64,000 bases of DNA, taken from assembly GCF_900187015.1 (NCBI RefSeq), contig NZ_LT906479.1, positions 2,046,001 to 2,110,000 on the forward strand, written 5' to 3'. This stretch comes from Serratia ficaria. Lineage in GTDB: Bacteria > Pseudomonadota > Gammaproteobacteria > Enterobacterales > Enterobacteriaceae. Of this stretch, positions 39,550-48,563 are shown piece after piece. The first letter of the stretch is position 1. Every line of letters begins with the position of its first letter. Made by a program: the position numbers and the translations under genes. Below the pieces are notes generated by a model that had not been told where the DNA came from, made no database searches, and saw only the letters and a list, made by a program, of their open reading frames with translations.

Positions 39550-39639
39550 TGGCGGTGAGAGAGGGGTTCGAACCCTCGATACACTTTCGCGTATACACAC
39601 TTTCCAGGCGTGCTCCTTCAGCCACTCAGACACCTCACC
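39550..39639 (-). tRNA. tRNA-Ser (GGA), copy 2
   Basis: Identical to copy 1 apart from one base in the 3' acceptor strand (TCTCACC instead of CCTCACC), which changes the last acceptor pair to G-U. Anticodon GGA and CCA end are intact. The shared downstream hairpin and flanks show that the two genes arose by local duplication. Confidence 0.96.
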
Positions 39640-40051
39640 GTTTTGTCGCCGATAACGCTTTGCGCTGTCGACGGGCGCTAATGTAGGAGAATCTGATCCC
39701 AGCGTCAACCCCCTTATGACATTCACATGACCGTTTAGCCAAAGTTACAGCAATTTGCTGATTTACCGAGCGATAGGCGGCTGTTTTTCGCCCCTCGCTG
39801 CGGGAACCGTGCGGTAAAATATCATTTCAGATTAATATTTGACCTTTGCTCTTGTTGTTAGCTCAATATATCGCCAATTGCTTAGGTTGCTATGTAGTTA
39901 TATGCATTAATACTGGATTATTAGTCAGATGTGTCGCTAAATGAAAGGGCGCTTGCGCGGCGGATTTGGCAAGGAATATCACGCCGCCGCGCAGATTGTC
40001 GGGTGATGCGCCCGGCGATAACGCAGACAGGGACTGACCTATTACATAATA
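39640..40051. other. tRNA-Ser to POT transporter intergenic region
   Basis: A 412-base AT-richer gap. It must contain the tRNA promoter on the minus side and the transporter promoter on the plus side. No ORF or known operator was recognised. Confidence 0.55.
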
Positions 40052-41554
40052 ATGCCGCAGAGGTTCACTTTGACTCCTTCAGACTCCATGCCGGCGTCGC
40101 CGCCGCGCCATGCCATCCCCCCGGGCGCCGGGGCGCTGTTCTTCATCCAGATTTTCGCCACGCTCGGCTTCGCCGTGTTGTATTCCACGCTGGTGTTGTA
40201 CGCCACCAAGCGGCTCGGCTTCAGCGAGGGCAGCGCCAACGCCATGATGGGGGGGTTCGGCGCCTTCAACTATGGCCTGCATATGTTCGGCGGCTATCTC
40301 GGCGGGCGCTTCCTGAGCAACCGCAACCTGTTCGTGCTGGGCATGGTGCTGCAGGTGATCGGCTGCGCGCTGATCGCCGTGGCGGGCGTCTGGGGTTTGT
40401 ACTGGGGGCTGGCGATGTTCCTCACCGGCAGCGGCCTGAACGTCACCTGCATTAATATGATGCTCACCCAGCGTTTCAAGCCGGATGACGATCGGCGCGA
40501 GTTGGCATTCCTGTGGAACTACGCCGGCATGAATCTCGGTTTCTTCGTCGGCTTCACCGTGGCCGGCTATTTCCAACTGAGCGAAAACTACCGGGCGCTG
40601 TTCCTGTTCGCCACCCTGGGCAACGCGGCGGCGATTATCGTCGCCGTCAGCCGCTGGCGCATTCTGGCGGATCTCAATACGCCGTTGCACGACGCCAGCC
40701 GCGCGCAATACCGCTGGCGCATGCTGGTCGGCCTGGCGGTGCTGGTGGCGCTGGTGCCGATCATCCGCGTGATGCTTACCCACGCCGAATTCAGCGGCCA
40801 TTTCGTGATTGGCCTCGGCGCGCTGATCTTCCTGATGCTGTGCGTGGTGACGCTGCGCCATCATCCGCGCGGCGAACGCCGCAGAATGACGGCCTACCTG
40901 ATCCTGGCGCTGGGCGCGCTGGTGTTCTGGACGCTGTATCAGTTAGCCCCGATGGGCCTGATGCTGTTCTCCGAACACAATATCGACCTCAACGTTTACG
41001 GCATGCGGGTTGCGCCGCAGTGGCTGCAAAATATCAACACGCTGGTGATCGTGGTGGGCGGCCCGCTGCTGGCCTGGTGGTTCAATCGTCTGCGCGCCCG
41101 CGGCTGCAATATCGACATCCCCATGCAGTTCTCCGGCTCGCTGTTCTGCATCGGGCTGGGCATGCTGGTGCTGCCGCTGGGCATCGGCCTGGCCGGCGGC
41201 GACGGGCTGGTGGCGTTCAAATGGATCGTTATCAGCTACGTGCTGCAAAGCATCGGCGAGCTGATGCTCTCCCCAATCGGTTACGCGATGATCGGCAAGC
41301 TGGCGCCGCCGCGCTATCAGGGGGTGATGATGGGCTGCTGGATGATGGTCACCGGCGTGGCGTCGGTGCTGGCGGGCTACGTCTCCGGCCTGATGCCGGA
41401 AAACAGCGGCAGCACCCCGGCGCAGACCAATCCGGGCTACAGCGAGGTGTTCAGCGCGCTGGGCTGGGGCGCGGCGGGCGTCGGCATGGTGATGCTGATC
41501 CTTATTCCGCTGTTGCGGCGGCTGATCCGGCGCGAAGAGCCGGTCAGCGCCTGA
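40052..41554 (+). CDS. POT-family (PTR2) peptide transporter-like protein
   Basis: This 500-residue inner-membrane protein has about fourteen hydrophobic spans and the PTR2 features GGYLGGRFLSNRNLFVLG and an LQSIGELMLSPIGYAMIGKLAPPRYQGVMMGCWMM block in the second half, typical of di/tripeptide:proton symporters. The first-helix ExxERF motif used for proton coupling is absent, replaced by IFATLGFAVLY. The substrate is therefore uncertain. An alternative TTG start at 40070 has a better placed CAGAGG site. A strong terminator follows. Confidence 0.8.
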   Translation: MPQRFTLTPSDSMPASPPRHAIPPGAGALFFIQIFATLGFAVLYSTLVLYATKRLGFSEGSANAMMGGFGAFNYGLHMFGGYLGGRFLSNRNLFVLGMVLQVIGCALIAVAGVWGLYWGLAMFLTGSGLNVTCINMMLTQRFKPDDDRRELAFLWNYAGMNLGFFVGFTVAGYFQLSENYRALFLFATLGNAAAIIVAVSRWRILADLNTPLHDASRAQYRWRMLVGLAVLVALVPIIRVMLTHAEFSGHFVIGLGALIFLMLCVVTLRHHPRGERRRMTAYLILALGALVFWTLYQLAPMGLMLFSEHNIDLNVYGMRVAPQWLQNINTLVIVVGGPLLAWWFNRLRARGCNIDIPMQFSGSLFCIGLGMLVLPLGIGLAGGDGLVAFKWIVISYVLQSIGELMLSPIGYAMIGKLAPPRYQGVMMGCWMMVTGVASVLAGYVSGLMPENSGSTPAQTNPGYSEVFSALGWGAAGVGMVMLILIPLLRRLIRREEPVSA

Positions 41555-41566
41555 ATATAGCCGGTT

Positions 41567-41597
41567 AAAAACAGCCCCACTGGTCGGGGCTGTTTTC
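41567..41597 (+). terminator. Terminator after POT transporter
   Basis: An AAAACAGCCCC / GGGGCTGTTTT stem with a 7-base loop, ending in a T-run, lies 13 bases after the stop codon. Confidence 0.88.
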
Positions 41598-41681
41598 ATT
41601 TTGGGCTTTATCGCTTGCATCCGCCGCTGAATCACGGAAGTCTTGAGGAAAACAGACAAAAAACAGACGGGAGCAAGCTGC

Positions 41682-42623
41682 ATGAACATCATTTATTACC
41701 ATCCCTTGTTTAACGCCCAGGAATGGCTGAGCGGCATCAAGCGGCGCCTGCCGCAGGCCAACATTCGCGAATGGCGGCCCGGCGACGATGGGGCGGCCGA
41801 CTATGCGCTGGTGTGGCGCCCGCCGCACCCGATGCTGGCCAATCGCCGCGATTTGAAAGCGGTATTCGTCCTCGGCGCCGGCGTTGACGCCATTCTCGAT
41901 CAGGAACGTCAGCACCCCGGCACGCTGCCGGCCGGCGTGCCGCTGCTGCGGCTGGAAGATACCGGCATGTCGCAGCAGATGCAGGAATACGCGTTGAGCT
42001 ATGTGCTGCGTTATTTCCGCCGCTTCGATGAATACCAGCTGTTGCAGCAACGGCAGGAGTGGCGGCCGCTCGATCCTCACTCGTTGGATGATTTCACCAT
42101 CGGCATTCTCGGCGCCGGGGTACTGGGCCAGAGCGTGGCGCGCAAGCTGACGGAGTTCGGCTTCCGGGTGCGCTGCTGGAGCCGCGGCCCCAAGCAGATC
42201 GACGGCGTGGAGAGCTTCGCCGGCGAGGCGCAACGCGCGGCTTTCCTCGACGGGGTAAAGCTGTTAATCAACCTGCTGCCCAATACGCCGGAAACCGTCG
42301 GCATCCTTAACCGCCGGCTGTTCGCCCAGATAGCGCCGGGCGCCTATCTGATCAACATCGCCCGCGGCGCGCATCTGGTGGAAGAGGATCTGCTGCAGGC
42401 GTTGGAGCAGGGGCAATTGGCCGCGGCAACCCTGGACGTGTTCGCGCGCGAGCCGCTGCCCGAGACGCATGCGTTCTGGCGTCATCCGCGTGTCACCATT
42501 ACCCCGCATATTGCTGCCATCACCTTGCCGCAGCAGGCAATGGATCAGATCGCCGCCAACGTTCGCGCGCTGGAGGCCGGGCAGCCGCCGGCGGGCGTCG
42601 TTGACCGGCAACGTGGCTACTGA
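41682..42623 (+). CDS. ghrA: Glyoxylate/hydroxypyruvate reductase A
   Basis: GhrA reduces glyoxylate and hydroxypyruvate with NADPH. The 313-residue D-2-hydroxyacid dehydrogenase has the cofactor motif IGILGAGVLGQSVARKL, INIARGAHLVEEDLL with the substrate Arg, the Glu in FAREPLPETH and the catalytic His in TPHIAAIT. The start MNIIYYHPLF matches E. coli GhrA. It heads the conserved ghrA-ycdX-ycdY order. Confidence 0.95.
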   Translation: MNIIYYHPLFNAQEWLSGIKRRLPQANIREWRPGDDGAADYALVWRPPHPMLANRRDLKAVFVLGAGVDAILDQERQHPGTLPAGVPLLRLEDTGMSQQMQEYALSYVLRYFRRFDEYQLLQQRQEWRPLDPHSLDDFTIGILGAGVLGQSVARKLTEFGFRVRCWSRGPKQIDGVESFAGEAQRAAFLDGVKLLINLLPNTPETVGILNRRLFAQIAPGAYLINIARGAHLVEEDLLQALEQGQLAAATLDVFAREPLPETHAFWRHPRVTITPHIAAITLPQQAMDQIAANVRALEAGQPPAGVVDRQRGY

Positions 42624-42714
42624 TCCTTCAGCCCGCGTGAGGTAACTGCTAAGCTGAAACTATCACCGTGCCCGTCCCGCACTTCTCCGGGCGGGACGTC
42701 AGGAAGGAGAAATA

Positions 42715-43452
42715 ATGTACCCCGTTGATTTGCATATGCACACCGTCGCCAGCACCCATGCCTACAGCACGCTGCACGATTACATCGCCGAAGCCCATCA
42801 GAAGGGCATCAAGCTGTTCGCCATCACCGACCACGGGCCGGACATGGCCGATGCGCCGCACTATTGGCACTTTATGAATATGCACGTATGGCCGCGCCTG
42901 GTGGACGGCGTGGGGATCCTGCGCGGCATCGAGGCCAACATTAAAAACCTGCAGGGCGACATCGACTGCACCGGCCCGATGCTGAACGCCACCGACGTGA
43001 TCATCGCCGGTTTCCACGAGCCGGTATTCGCGCCGCAGGACCGGGCCGCCCACACCGAAGCGATGATCGCGGCGATGGCGCAGGGCGACGTGCACATCAT
43101 CAGCCACCCGGGCAATCCGCGCTATCCGATCGACATTCCCGCGGTGGCCGCCGCCGCCGCCAAATACGAGGTGGCGCTGGAGCTGAACAACTCGTCGTTC
43201 ACCCATTCGCGCAAGGGCAGCGAAGCCAACTGTCGGGCTATCGCCGCCGCGGTGCGCGACGCCGGCGGCTGGCTGGCGCTGGGCTCGGATTCGCACATCG
43301 CGTTTTCGCTGGGCGGTTTTGAACACTGCGAACGCATTATCAAAGAGGTGGCCTTCCCGCAGGAGCGCATTCTCAACGTCAGCCCGCGCCGCCTGTTGGA
43401 CTTTCTCGAGCGGCGCGGCAAGCCGGCGATTGCGGAATTGGCCGATTTGTGA
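42715..43452 (+). CDS. ycdX: PHP-domain phosphatase YcdX
   Basis: YcdX is a trinuclear zinc PHP hydrolase with phosphatase activity, linked to swarming in E. coli. The 245-residue protein shows the metal motifs DLHMHTVAS (His7, His9), [31 protein letters not shown] and LGSDSHIAF. An AGGAAGGAG site precedes the start. It is followed by ycdY, whose product activates YcdX in E. coli. Confidence 0.95.
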   Translation: MYPVDLHMHTVASTHAYSTLHDYIAEAHQKGIKLFAITDHGPDMADAPHYWHFMNMHVWPRLVDGVGILRGIEANIKNLQGDIDCTGPMLNATDVIIAGFHEPVFAPQDRAAHTEAMIAAMAQGDVHIISHPGNPRYPIDIPAVAAAAAKYEVALELNNSSFTHSRKGSEANCRAIAAAVRDAGGWLALGSDSHIAFSLGGFEHCERIIKEVAFPQERILNVSPRRLLDFLERRGKPAIAELADL

Positions 43453-43494
43453 CATCGTCCCGGCAAATTTTTCTGCATTGTATAAGGCATTATC

Positions 43495-44079
43495 ATGAAT
43501 GAGTTTTCCGTCGTCTGTCGCGTGCTGGGTACGCTGTTCTACCGCCAGCCGCAGGATCCGCTGCTGGTGCCGCTGTTCACGCTGATCCAGGAGGGCAAAC
43601 TGCAGCAGCACTGGCCGCTGGAGCAGGATGAGCTGCTGACGCGGCTGCAGCAGGGCTGCGACGTCAACCTGTTGTCCGCCGATTTCAACGCCATGTTCGT
43701 CGGCGGCGAGTGCAGCGTGCCGCCGTTCCGCTCCGCCTACGTTGAAGGGGCGAGCGAAGCGCAAGTGCGCACTTTCCTGCAGCAGCGCGGCATGCCGCTG
43801 GGCGAAGCGCCGGCCGATCACTTCGGTTCGCTGCTGTTGGCCGCTTCCTGGCTGGAAGATCAGTCGCAGGAAGACGAAGCGCAGGCGCAAATCACCCTGT
43901 TTGACGACTATCTGCTGCCGTGGTGCGGCCGTTTCCTCGGCAAGGTGGAGGCGCACTCGACCACCGGGTTCTACCGCACGCTGGCGTTGCTGGCTCGCGA
44001 AGCCATCCAGGCGATGCGCGATGAGCTGGCGGAGTATGAGCAGGATGAAGACGCAGAGCCGGGCGAAGAACAGGCCTGA
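43495..44079 (+). CDS. ycdY: TorD-family chaperone YcdY
   Basis: YcdY is an all-helical redox-enzyme maturation protein that increases YcdX activity, probably by aiding zinc insertion. The 194-residue protein begins MNEFSVVCRVLGTLFYRQP and has the conserved family segment LPLGEAPADHFGSLL-like (PLGEAPADHFGSLLLAASWL) and an acidic C-terminus. It lies 42 bases after ycdX. Confidence 0.93.
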   Translation: MNEFSVVCRVLGTLFYRQPQDPLLVPLFTLIQEGKLQQHWPLEQDELLTRLQQGCDVNLLSADFNAMFVGGECSVPPFRSAYVEGASEAQVRTFLQQRGMPLGEAPADHFGSLLLAASWLEDQSQEDEAQAQITLFDDYLLPWCGRFLGKVEAHSTTGFYRTLALLAREAIQAMRDELAEYEQDEDAEPGEEQA

Positions 44080-44090
44080 TCCGCTTAACG

Positions 44091-44120
44091 ACGGGCCGGG
44101 CAGGCCCGTCAGCGTTTTTC
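44091..44120 (+). terminator. Terminator after ycdY
   Basis: A GACGGGCC / GGCCCGTC stem with a short loop is followed by AGCGTTTTT, 11 bases after ycdY. Confidence 0.75.
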
Positions 44121-44245
44121 CCCCGCTACACACAGGTTTGCATCCCCCATACGTAAATTGACAAAAAATCCCCTAATCTGGCGGTTTACCGGCGGTCTGG
44201 CTGGCTGTGCCTGCGCGCCTCGTTTTCTTACGCAAGGGGTAGATG

Positions 44246-44890
44246 ATGAAAAGTAACTGGATGCAGCAGATTCAATCGATGATCGGCCAGAAGGCCGGCG
44301 GCTCGGAAGGCATCGGCAAGCTGCTGGCGCCGACCGCGCTCGGCGGGCTGGTTGGCGTGCTGTTGGCGAACAAGTCTTCGCGCAAGCTGGTGGGCAAATT
44401 CGGCAAGAACGCGCTGATCATCGGCGGCAGCGCGGCGGTGGGGGCGGTGCTGTGGAACAAGTACAAGCAGCGGGTCAGGGAAAGCCATCAGGGAGAGCCG
44501 CAGTTTGGCCTGCAAACCACCCCGGTGGATCTGCGCGCCCGGCGGCTGGTGCAGGCGTTGGTGTTCGCCGCCAAGAGCGACGGGCATATCGATGCGGACG
44601 AAAAGCGCGCCATCGATCACAGCCTGGAGCAGCTGCAGGTGGGGGAAGAGGCGCAGGCCTGGGTGCAGGAGGCCATCGACCAGCCGCTGAACCCCGACCT
44701 GATAGCCCAGAGCGTGAAAAATGAAGACGAAGCGCTGGAGGTCTATTATCTCAGCTGCATGGTGATCGACGTCGATCACTTTATGGAGCGCGGCTACCTC
44801 GACGCGCTGGCGCAGTCGCTGAAAATCCCGGCGGACGTCAAGCAGGGCATTGAAAACGACGTCAACGAGAAAAAGCGCGAGCTGGCATAG
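44246..44890 (+). CDS. yebE: DUF533 inner-membrane protein YebE
   Basis: YebE is an inner-membrane protein of unknown function, Cpx-regulated in E. coli. The 214-residue protein has a Gly/Ala-rich hydrophobic segment (about residues 25-70, two short helices) and a TerB-like C-terminal helical domain with FAAKSDGHIDADEKRAID and SCMVIDVDHFMERGYLDALA. The second of two ATGs was chosen because AAGGGG lies 6 bases from it. Confidence 0.92.
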   Translation: MKSNWMQQIQSMIGQKAGGSEGIGKLLAPTALGGLVGVLLANKSSRKLVGKFGKNALIIGGSAAVGAVLWNKYKQRVRESHQGEPQFGLQTTPVDLRARRLVQALVFAAKSDGHIDADEKRAIDHSLEQLQVGEEAQAWVQEAIDQPLNPDLIAQSVKNEDEALEVYYLSCMVIDVDHFMERGYLDALAQSLKIPADVKQGIENDVNEKKRELA

Positions 44891-44958
44891 CGCCGCTTGG
44901 CAAGCCGGGGGGAATCGTGTCACTCTTGCCTTAATCAATGTAAGCGGATGATTTAGCA

Positions 44959-46992
44959 ATGATGACACCCCCTAAGGCCGAAAAACGCCCTTATCCCATC
45001 ACCCTTCACGGCGACACGCGCGTGGACGACTATTACTGGCTGCGCGACGACGATCGCGCAGACCGGCAGGTGCTGGACTATCTGCAGGCGGAAAACGCCT
45101 TTACCGATGCGATGCTGAAACCGCAGCAGGCGCTGCGTGAAACCCTGTATGAAGAGATGGTGGCGCGCATCCCGCAGCAGGAGCATTCGGTTCCCTACGT
45201 CAGGCACGGTTTCCGCTACCAGACCCGCTATGAGCCGGGCAATGAATACGCGCTCTATGTGCGTCAGCCGGAGGCCGAGAGCGAAAATTGGCAGGTGCTG
45301 CTCGACGGCAACCAGCGCGCGGAAAACAGCGAGTTCTACACCCTCGGCGGGCTGGAAGTCAGCCCCGACAATCAAAAGCTGGCGGTGGCGGAAGATTTCC
45401 TGTCGCGCCGCCAGTACGACATCCGCTTCAAAAACCTGAGCGACGACGGCTGGAGCGGCGAAGTGCTGGAAAACACCTCCGGCAGCTTCGAGTGGGCCAA
45501 CGACTCCGCCACGGTGTATTACGTGCGCAAGCACGCCAAAACGCTGCTGCCTTATCAGGTCTACCGCCACGTGGTGGGTAGCGACCCGCGGCAGGACGAA
45601 CTGATCTACGAAGAGCTGGACGACACCTTTTACGTCGGGCTGGAAAAAACCACCTCGGAACGCTTTATCCTGATCCATCTGAGCAGCACGACCACCTCGG
45701 AAATCCTGCTGCTGGACGCCGACCGCGCCGACAGCCGGCCGCAGATGTTTGTGCCGCGCCGCAAGGATCACGAGTACGCCATCGACCATTACCACCAGCA
45801 TTTCTATATCCGCTCCAACAGGGACGGCAAAAACTTCGGCCTGTATCAGAGCGAGCAGGCCGATGAGGCGCAGTGGCAAACGCTGATCGCGCCGCGCGCC
45901 GCGGTGATGCTGGAGGGGTTCAGCCTGTTCCGCGATTGGCTGGTGGTGGAAGAACGCAGCGAAGGCCTGACCCTGCTGCGTCAAATCCACTGGCGCAGCG
46001 GCGAAGAGAAGCGCATCGCCTTCGACGATCCGACCTACACCACCTGGCTGGCGTACAACCCGGAGCCGGAAACCGACCTGCTGCGCTACGGCTATTCGTC
46101 GATGACCACCCCGACCACGCTGTACGAGCTCAACCTGGACAGCGGCGAGCGGGTGCTGCTCAAGCAGCAGGAGGTGAAGCATTTCACCCCGGAAAACTGC
46201 CGCAGCGAGCGGGTGTGGGTGAAGGCGCGCGACGGCGTCGAGGTGCCGGTTTCACTGGTCTACCGCCAGGACAGTTTCCAGCGTGGCGGCAATCCGCTGA
46301 TGGTGTACGGCTACGGCTCCTATGGCAGCAGCATGGATCCGGCGTTCAGTGCCAGCCGCCTGAGCCTGCTGGATCGCGGCTTCGTGTTCGCGCTGGCGCA
46401 CATTCGCGGCGGCGGCGAGCTGGGCCAGCTGTGGTACGAAGACGGCAAGCTGTTCAACAAACAGAACACCTTCAATGACTTTATCGACGTCACCGAAGCG
46501 CTGATCGCACAGGGCTACGGCGACGCCGGCCGGGTGTTCGCCATGGGCGGCAGCGCCGGCGGCTTGCTGATGGGGGCGGTGATCAATCAGGCGCCGCAGC
46601 TGTTCCACGGCGTGGTGGCGCAGGTGCCGTTCGTCGACGTGGTGACCACCATGCTGGACGAGTCTATCCCGCTGACCACCGGCGAATACGATGAGTGGGG
46701 CAACCCGAACGAGCCGGCCTATTACGATTACATCAAGCAGTACAGTCCTTACGATCAGGTGAAGGCGCAGGATTACCCGCACATGCTGGTCACTACCGGT
46801 TTGCATGATTCGCAGGTGCAGTATTGGGAGCCGGCCAAGTGGGTGGCGAAGCTGCGCGAGCTGAAAACCGACGATCGCCAGCTGCTGCTGTACACCGATA
46901 TGGATTCCGGCCACGGCGGCAAGTCCGGGCGCTTCAAAGCCTATGAGGATATCGCGCTGGAGTACGCCTTCATTTTGGCGCTGGCGGTGTAA
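44959..46992 (+). CDS. ptrB: Oligopeptidase B
   Basis: PtrB is a cytoplasmic serine peptidase of family S9A that cuts after Lys and Arg in short peptides. The 677-residue protein has an N-terminal beta-propeller region and a C-terminal hydrolase domain with the nucleophile in [12 protein letters not shown], the Asp in [13 protein letters not shown] and the His in [11 protein letters not shown]. It lies next to yebE and converges on exoX, as in E. coli. Confidence 0.96.
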   Translation: MMTPPKAEKRPYPITLHGDTRVDDYYWLRDDDRADRQVLDYLQAENAFTDAMLKPQQALRETLYEEMVARIPQQEHSVPYVRHGFRYQTRYEPGNEYALYVRQPEAESENWQVLLDGNQRAENSEFYTLGGLEVSPDNQKLAVAEDFLSRRQYDIRFKNLSDDGWSGEVLENTSGSFEWANDSATVYYVRKHAKTLLPYQVYRHVVGSDPRQDELIYEELDDTFYVGLEKTTSERFILIHLSSTTTSEILLLDADRADSRPQMFVPRRKDHEYAIDHYHQHFYIRSNRDGKNFGLYQSEQADEAQWQTLIAPRAAVMLEGFSLFRDWLVVEERSEGLTLLRQIHWRSGEEKRIAFDDPTYTTWLAYNPEPETDLLRYGYSSMTTPTTLYELNLDSGERVLLKQQEVKHFTPENCRSERVWVKARDGVEVPVSLVYRQDSFQRGGNPLMVYGYGSYGSSMDPAFSASRLSLLDRGFVFALAHIRGGGELGQLWYEDGKLFNKQNTFNDFIDVTEALIAQGYGDAGRVFAMGGSAGGLLMGAVINQAPQLFHGVVAQVPFVDVVTTMLDESIPLTTGEYDEWGNPNEPAYYDYIKQYSPYDQVKAQDYPHMLVTTGLHDSQVQYWEPAKWVAKLRELKTDDRQLLLYTDMDSGHGGKSGRFKAYEDIALEYAFILALAV

Positions 46993-47024
46993 TGTGGAGC
47001 GGGTGGCCTCTGCCGCCCGCTGTT

Positions 47025-47693
47025 TTAACCGATCAGATAGTATTTCAGCGTGTGCTTCATGTCGGGGCTGAGATCTTCGATGGATTTCAGCATCCAGCGC
47101 AGATAGCCGGGATCTTCCTGCGCAATGCGATCGATCTCCTGCCCGCGGTATTTGCCGAACTTGAACTTCTTCAGCAGCACCGGTTGCTCGGTGATCTGCG
47201 CCATTTGCTCCGGCGTCCAGTCCGAATCCTTCATGATGCGCTGCAGCAGCGCGGCGGTGACGTAGCAGTCATACAGCGCGCGGTGCGGGTACAGGGTGGC
47301 GTCTTCCGGCAGCTGCACGTCCAGATCCAGCGCATAGCGCAGATACTGGTTGCCGTATTTGATGTCCGGGTACAGGGTGCGCGCCAGCTTGAGGGTGCAG
47401 ATCCAGGCGCCGTTCATTTCCGGCAGCACGCCGCGATCGAAGGCCGCGTTGTGCGCCACATAGTAAGGGCTGCCCTGATAACGGCCGATCGCCACCGCGA
47501 TGCGCGGTTTACCCTCCACCATTTTTTCGGTGATGTGGTGGATAGCCATGGCCTCGATGCCGATCGGCCGATCCGGGCTGACCAGATCGCTCATCGGGTT
47601 GGCGATTTGCCCGTCGATCAGATCGACGGAGGCCACTTCCACCACGCCGCCGTCCAGCCCACAGGTTTCGGTATCTATTACGCGTAAAGTCAT
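47025..47693 (-). CDS. exoX: Exodeoxyribonuclease X
   Basis: ExoX is a DnaQ-like 3'-5' exonuclease used in mismatch repair. The 222-residue protein shows the DEDDh motifs: Asp and Glu in RVIDTETCG, Asp in VAHNAAFDRGV, and HRALYDCYVTAA. The start MTLRVIDTET was chosen by alignment with E. coli; the 19 upstream in-frame residues are not conserved. It converges on ptrB. Confidence 0.95.
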   Translation of the reverse strand: MTLRVIDTETCGLDGGVVEVASVDLIDGQIANPMSDLVSPDRPIGIEAMAIHHITEKMVEGKPRIAVAIGRYQGSPYYVAHNAAFDRGVLPEMNGAWICTLKLARTLYPDIKYGNQYLRYALDLDVQLPEDATLYPHRALYDCYVTAALLQRIMKDSDWTPEQMAQITEQPVLLKKFKFGKYRGQEIDRIAQEDPGYLRWMLKSIEDLSPDMKHTLKYYLIG

Positions 47694-47787
47694 GGTTTCC
47701 TCGGAGTTGCCGCAGGCATTCAGCTTAACCGGCAGCCGCGGCCGTGCCAACCCCTGGCGCGCAGAAGGCCGATTTCGGGCAATAAAA

Positions 47788-47805
47788 AACCCGCCTCGGC
47801 GGGTT
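47788..47805 (-). terminator. Terminator of the 36-residue gene
   Basis: AACCCGCC / GGCGGGTT with a 2-base loop, preceded on the plus strand by an A-run (T-run on the minus strand), lies 22 bases beyond the small gene. Confidence 0.82.
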
Positions 47806-47826
47806 TAACTACGGGTGGAAGGACGC

Positions 47827-47937
47827 TTACTCACCAGATGGATGCGCTTTTTTGGCGCGTTTATCGGCACGTTTTTCAGCTGGGGTTTTCAACGGCTTCT
47901 TCTTCGCATTTTTTTTGCTATCCATTCCCTTACTCAT
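47827..47937 (-). CDS. 36-residue highly basic small protein
   Basis: This ORF encodes 36 residues, starting MSKGMDSKKNAKKKPLKTP and then AEKRADKRAKKAHPSGE, with 14 Lys/Arg. It has a GAGAGG ribosome site at suitable distance, an ATG start and its own terminator, so it looks translated. No cysteines or hydrophobic segment. Such Lys-rich peptides may bind nucleic acid or ribosomes, but there is no direct evidence. It is between exoX and the dksA-like gene. Confidence 0.7.
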   Translation of the reverse strand: MSKGMDSKKNAKKKPLKTPAEKRADKRAKKAHPSGE

Positions 47938-48090
47938 GATGGCCTCTCAGTTACCTATGGTTGGGTGGGTTGCTCAGCCATTAACCCCCTTACGCCGACC
48001 GGATGCAAGCGGCAATGCGCGCATTTTGAACAATGGGCTGTTTATCCACGTAATTTTGTTTTCGCTGAACGGGTGCCAAAAACAATCGAT

Positions 48091-48107
48091 ATGTTATAAT
48101 GTAACAT
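48091..48107. promoter_or_regulatory. Zur box upstream of dksA-like gene
   Basis: ATGTTATAATGTAACAT is a near-perfect palindrome matching the core of the enterobacterial Zur consensus (ATGTTATANTATAACAT). It lies 23 bases upstream of the start codon, so zinc-bound Zur should repress transcription. Confidence 0.82.
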
Positions 48108-48129
48108 CAGCTATTTATCGGAGAGCGCA

Positions 48130-48555
48130 ATGACAGCCATGATGTTACTCAGCCCGCAGCAGCTGCTGGCGATGCCGGAGTCCGACTATATGAACCCGGC
48201 GCAGCGGGCGTTTTTCCGCCAAAAGTTGCTGGACGAGCGGCAAAAGCTGCTGCTGCATATCGAAACGCTGAAGCGGGATATCGACGGCGGCGACGCCAGC
48301 GGCGACGAAGCGGACAAGGCGGCGCGTGAAGAAGAGCTGCGTTTGCTGTTCCGTCAGCTGGATCGCGAAAGCCGGCTGTTACCGAAAATCGACGCGGCGC
48401 TGGCGCGGCTGCAAACCGGCGAGTATGGCTATTGCCGGGAAACCGGCGAGCCGATAGGCCTGGCGCGCCTGCTGTTGCGGCCCACCGCCGAGCTGAGCAT
48501 CGAGGCGAAAACCGCGCAGGAAATGCGCGAGCCGCACATGCGCAAGGCCGGATAA
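48130..48555 (+). CDS. DksA paralogue lacking the zinc finger (DksA2 type)
   Basis: This 141-residue protein has the DksA layout: a coiled-coil hairpin (about residues 25-90), the RNA polymerase-active tip motif DxxDxA (Asp59, Asp62, Ala64) and a C-terminal globular part. The four zinc cysteines of DksA are Cys102, Thr105, Ser123 and Ala126 here, the same C-T-S-A pattern reported for the zinc-independent DksA2 of Pseudomonas aeruginosa. The Zur box upstream suggests that it replaces DksA when zinc is scarce, supporting ppGpp-dependent control of transcription. Confidence 0.88.
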   Translation: MTAMMLLSPQQLLAMPESDYMNPAQRAFFRQKLLDERQKLLLHIETLKRDIDGGDASGDEADKAAREEELRLLFRQLDRESRLLPKIDAALARLQTGEYGYCRETGEPIGLARLLLRPTAELSIEAKTAQEMREPHMRKAG

Positions 48556-48563
48556 CCCCGGCG

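Noticed and set aside
39066..39640. Prophage or island attachment at tRNA-Ser
   Set aside because: A partial tRNA 3' end is present, but no integrase or phage gene lies nearby and the intervening DNA is under 200 bases.
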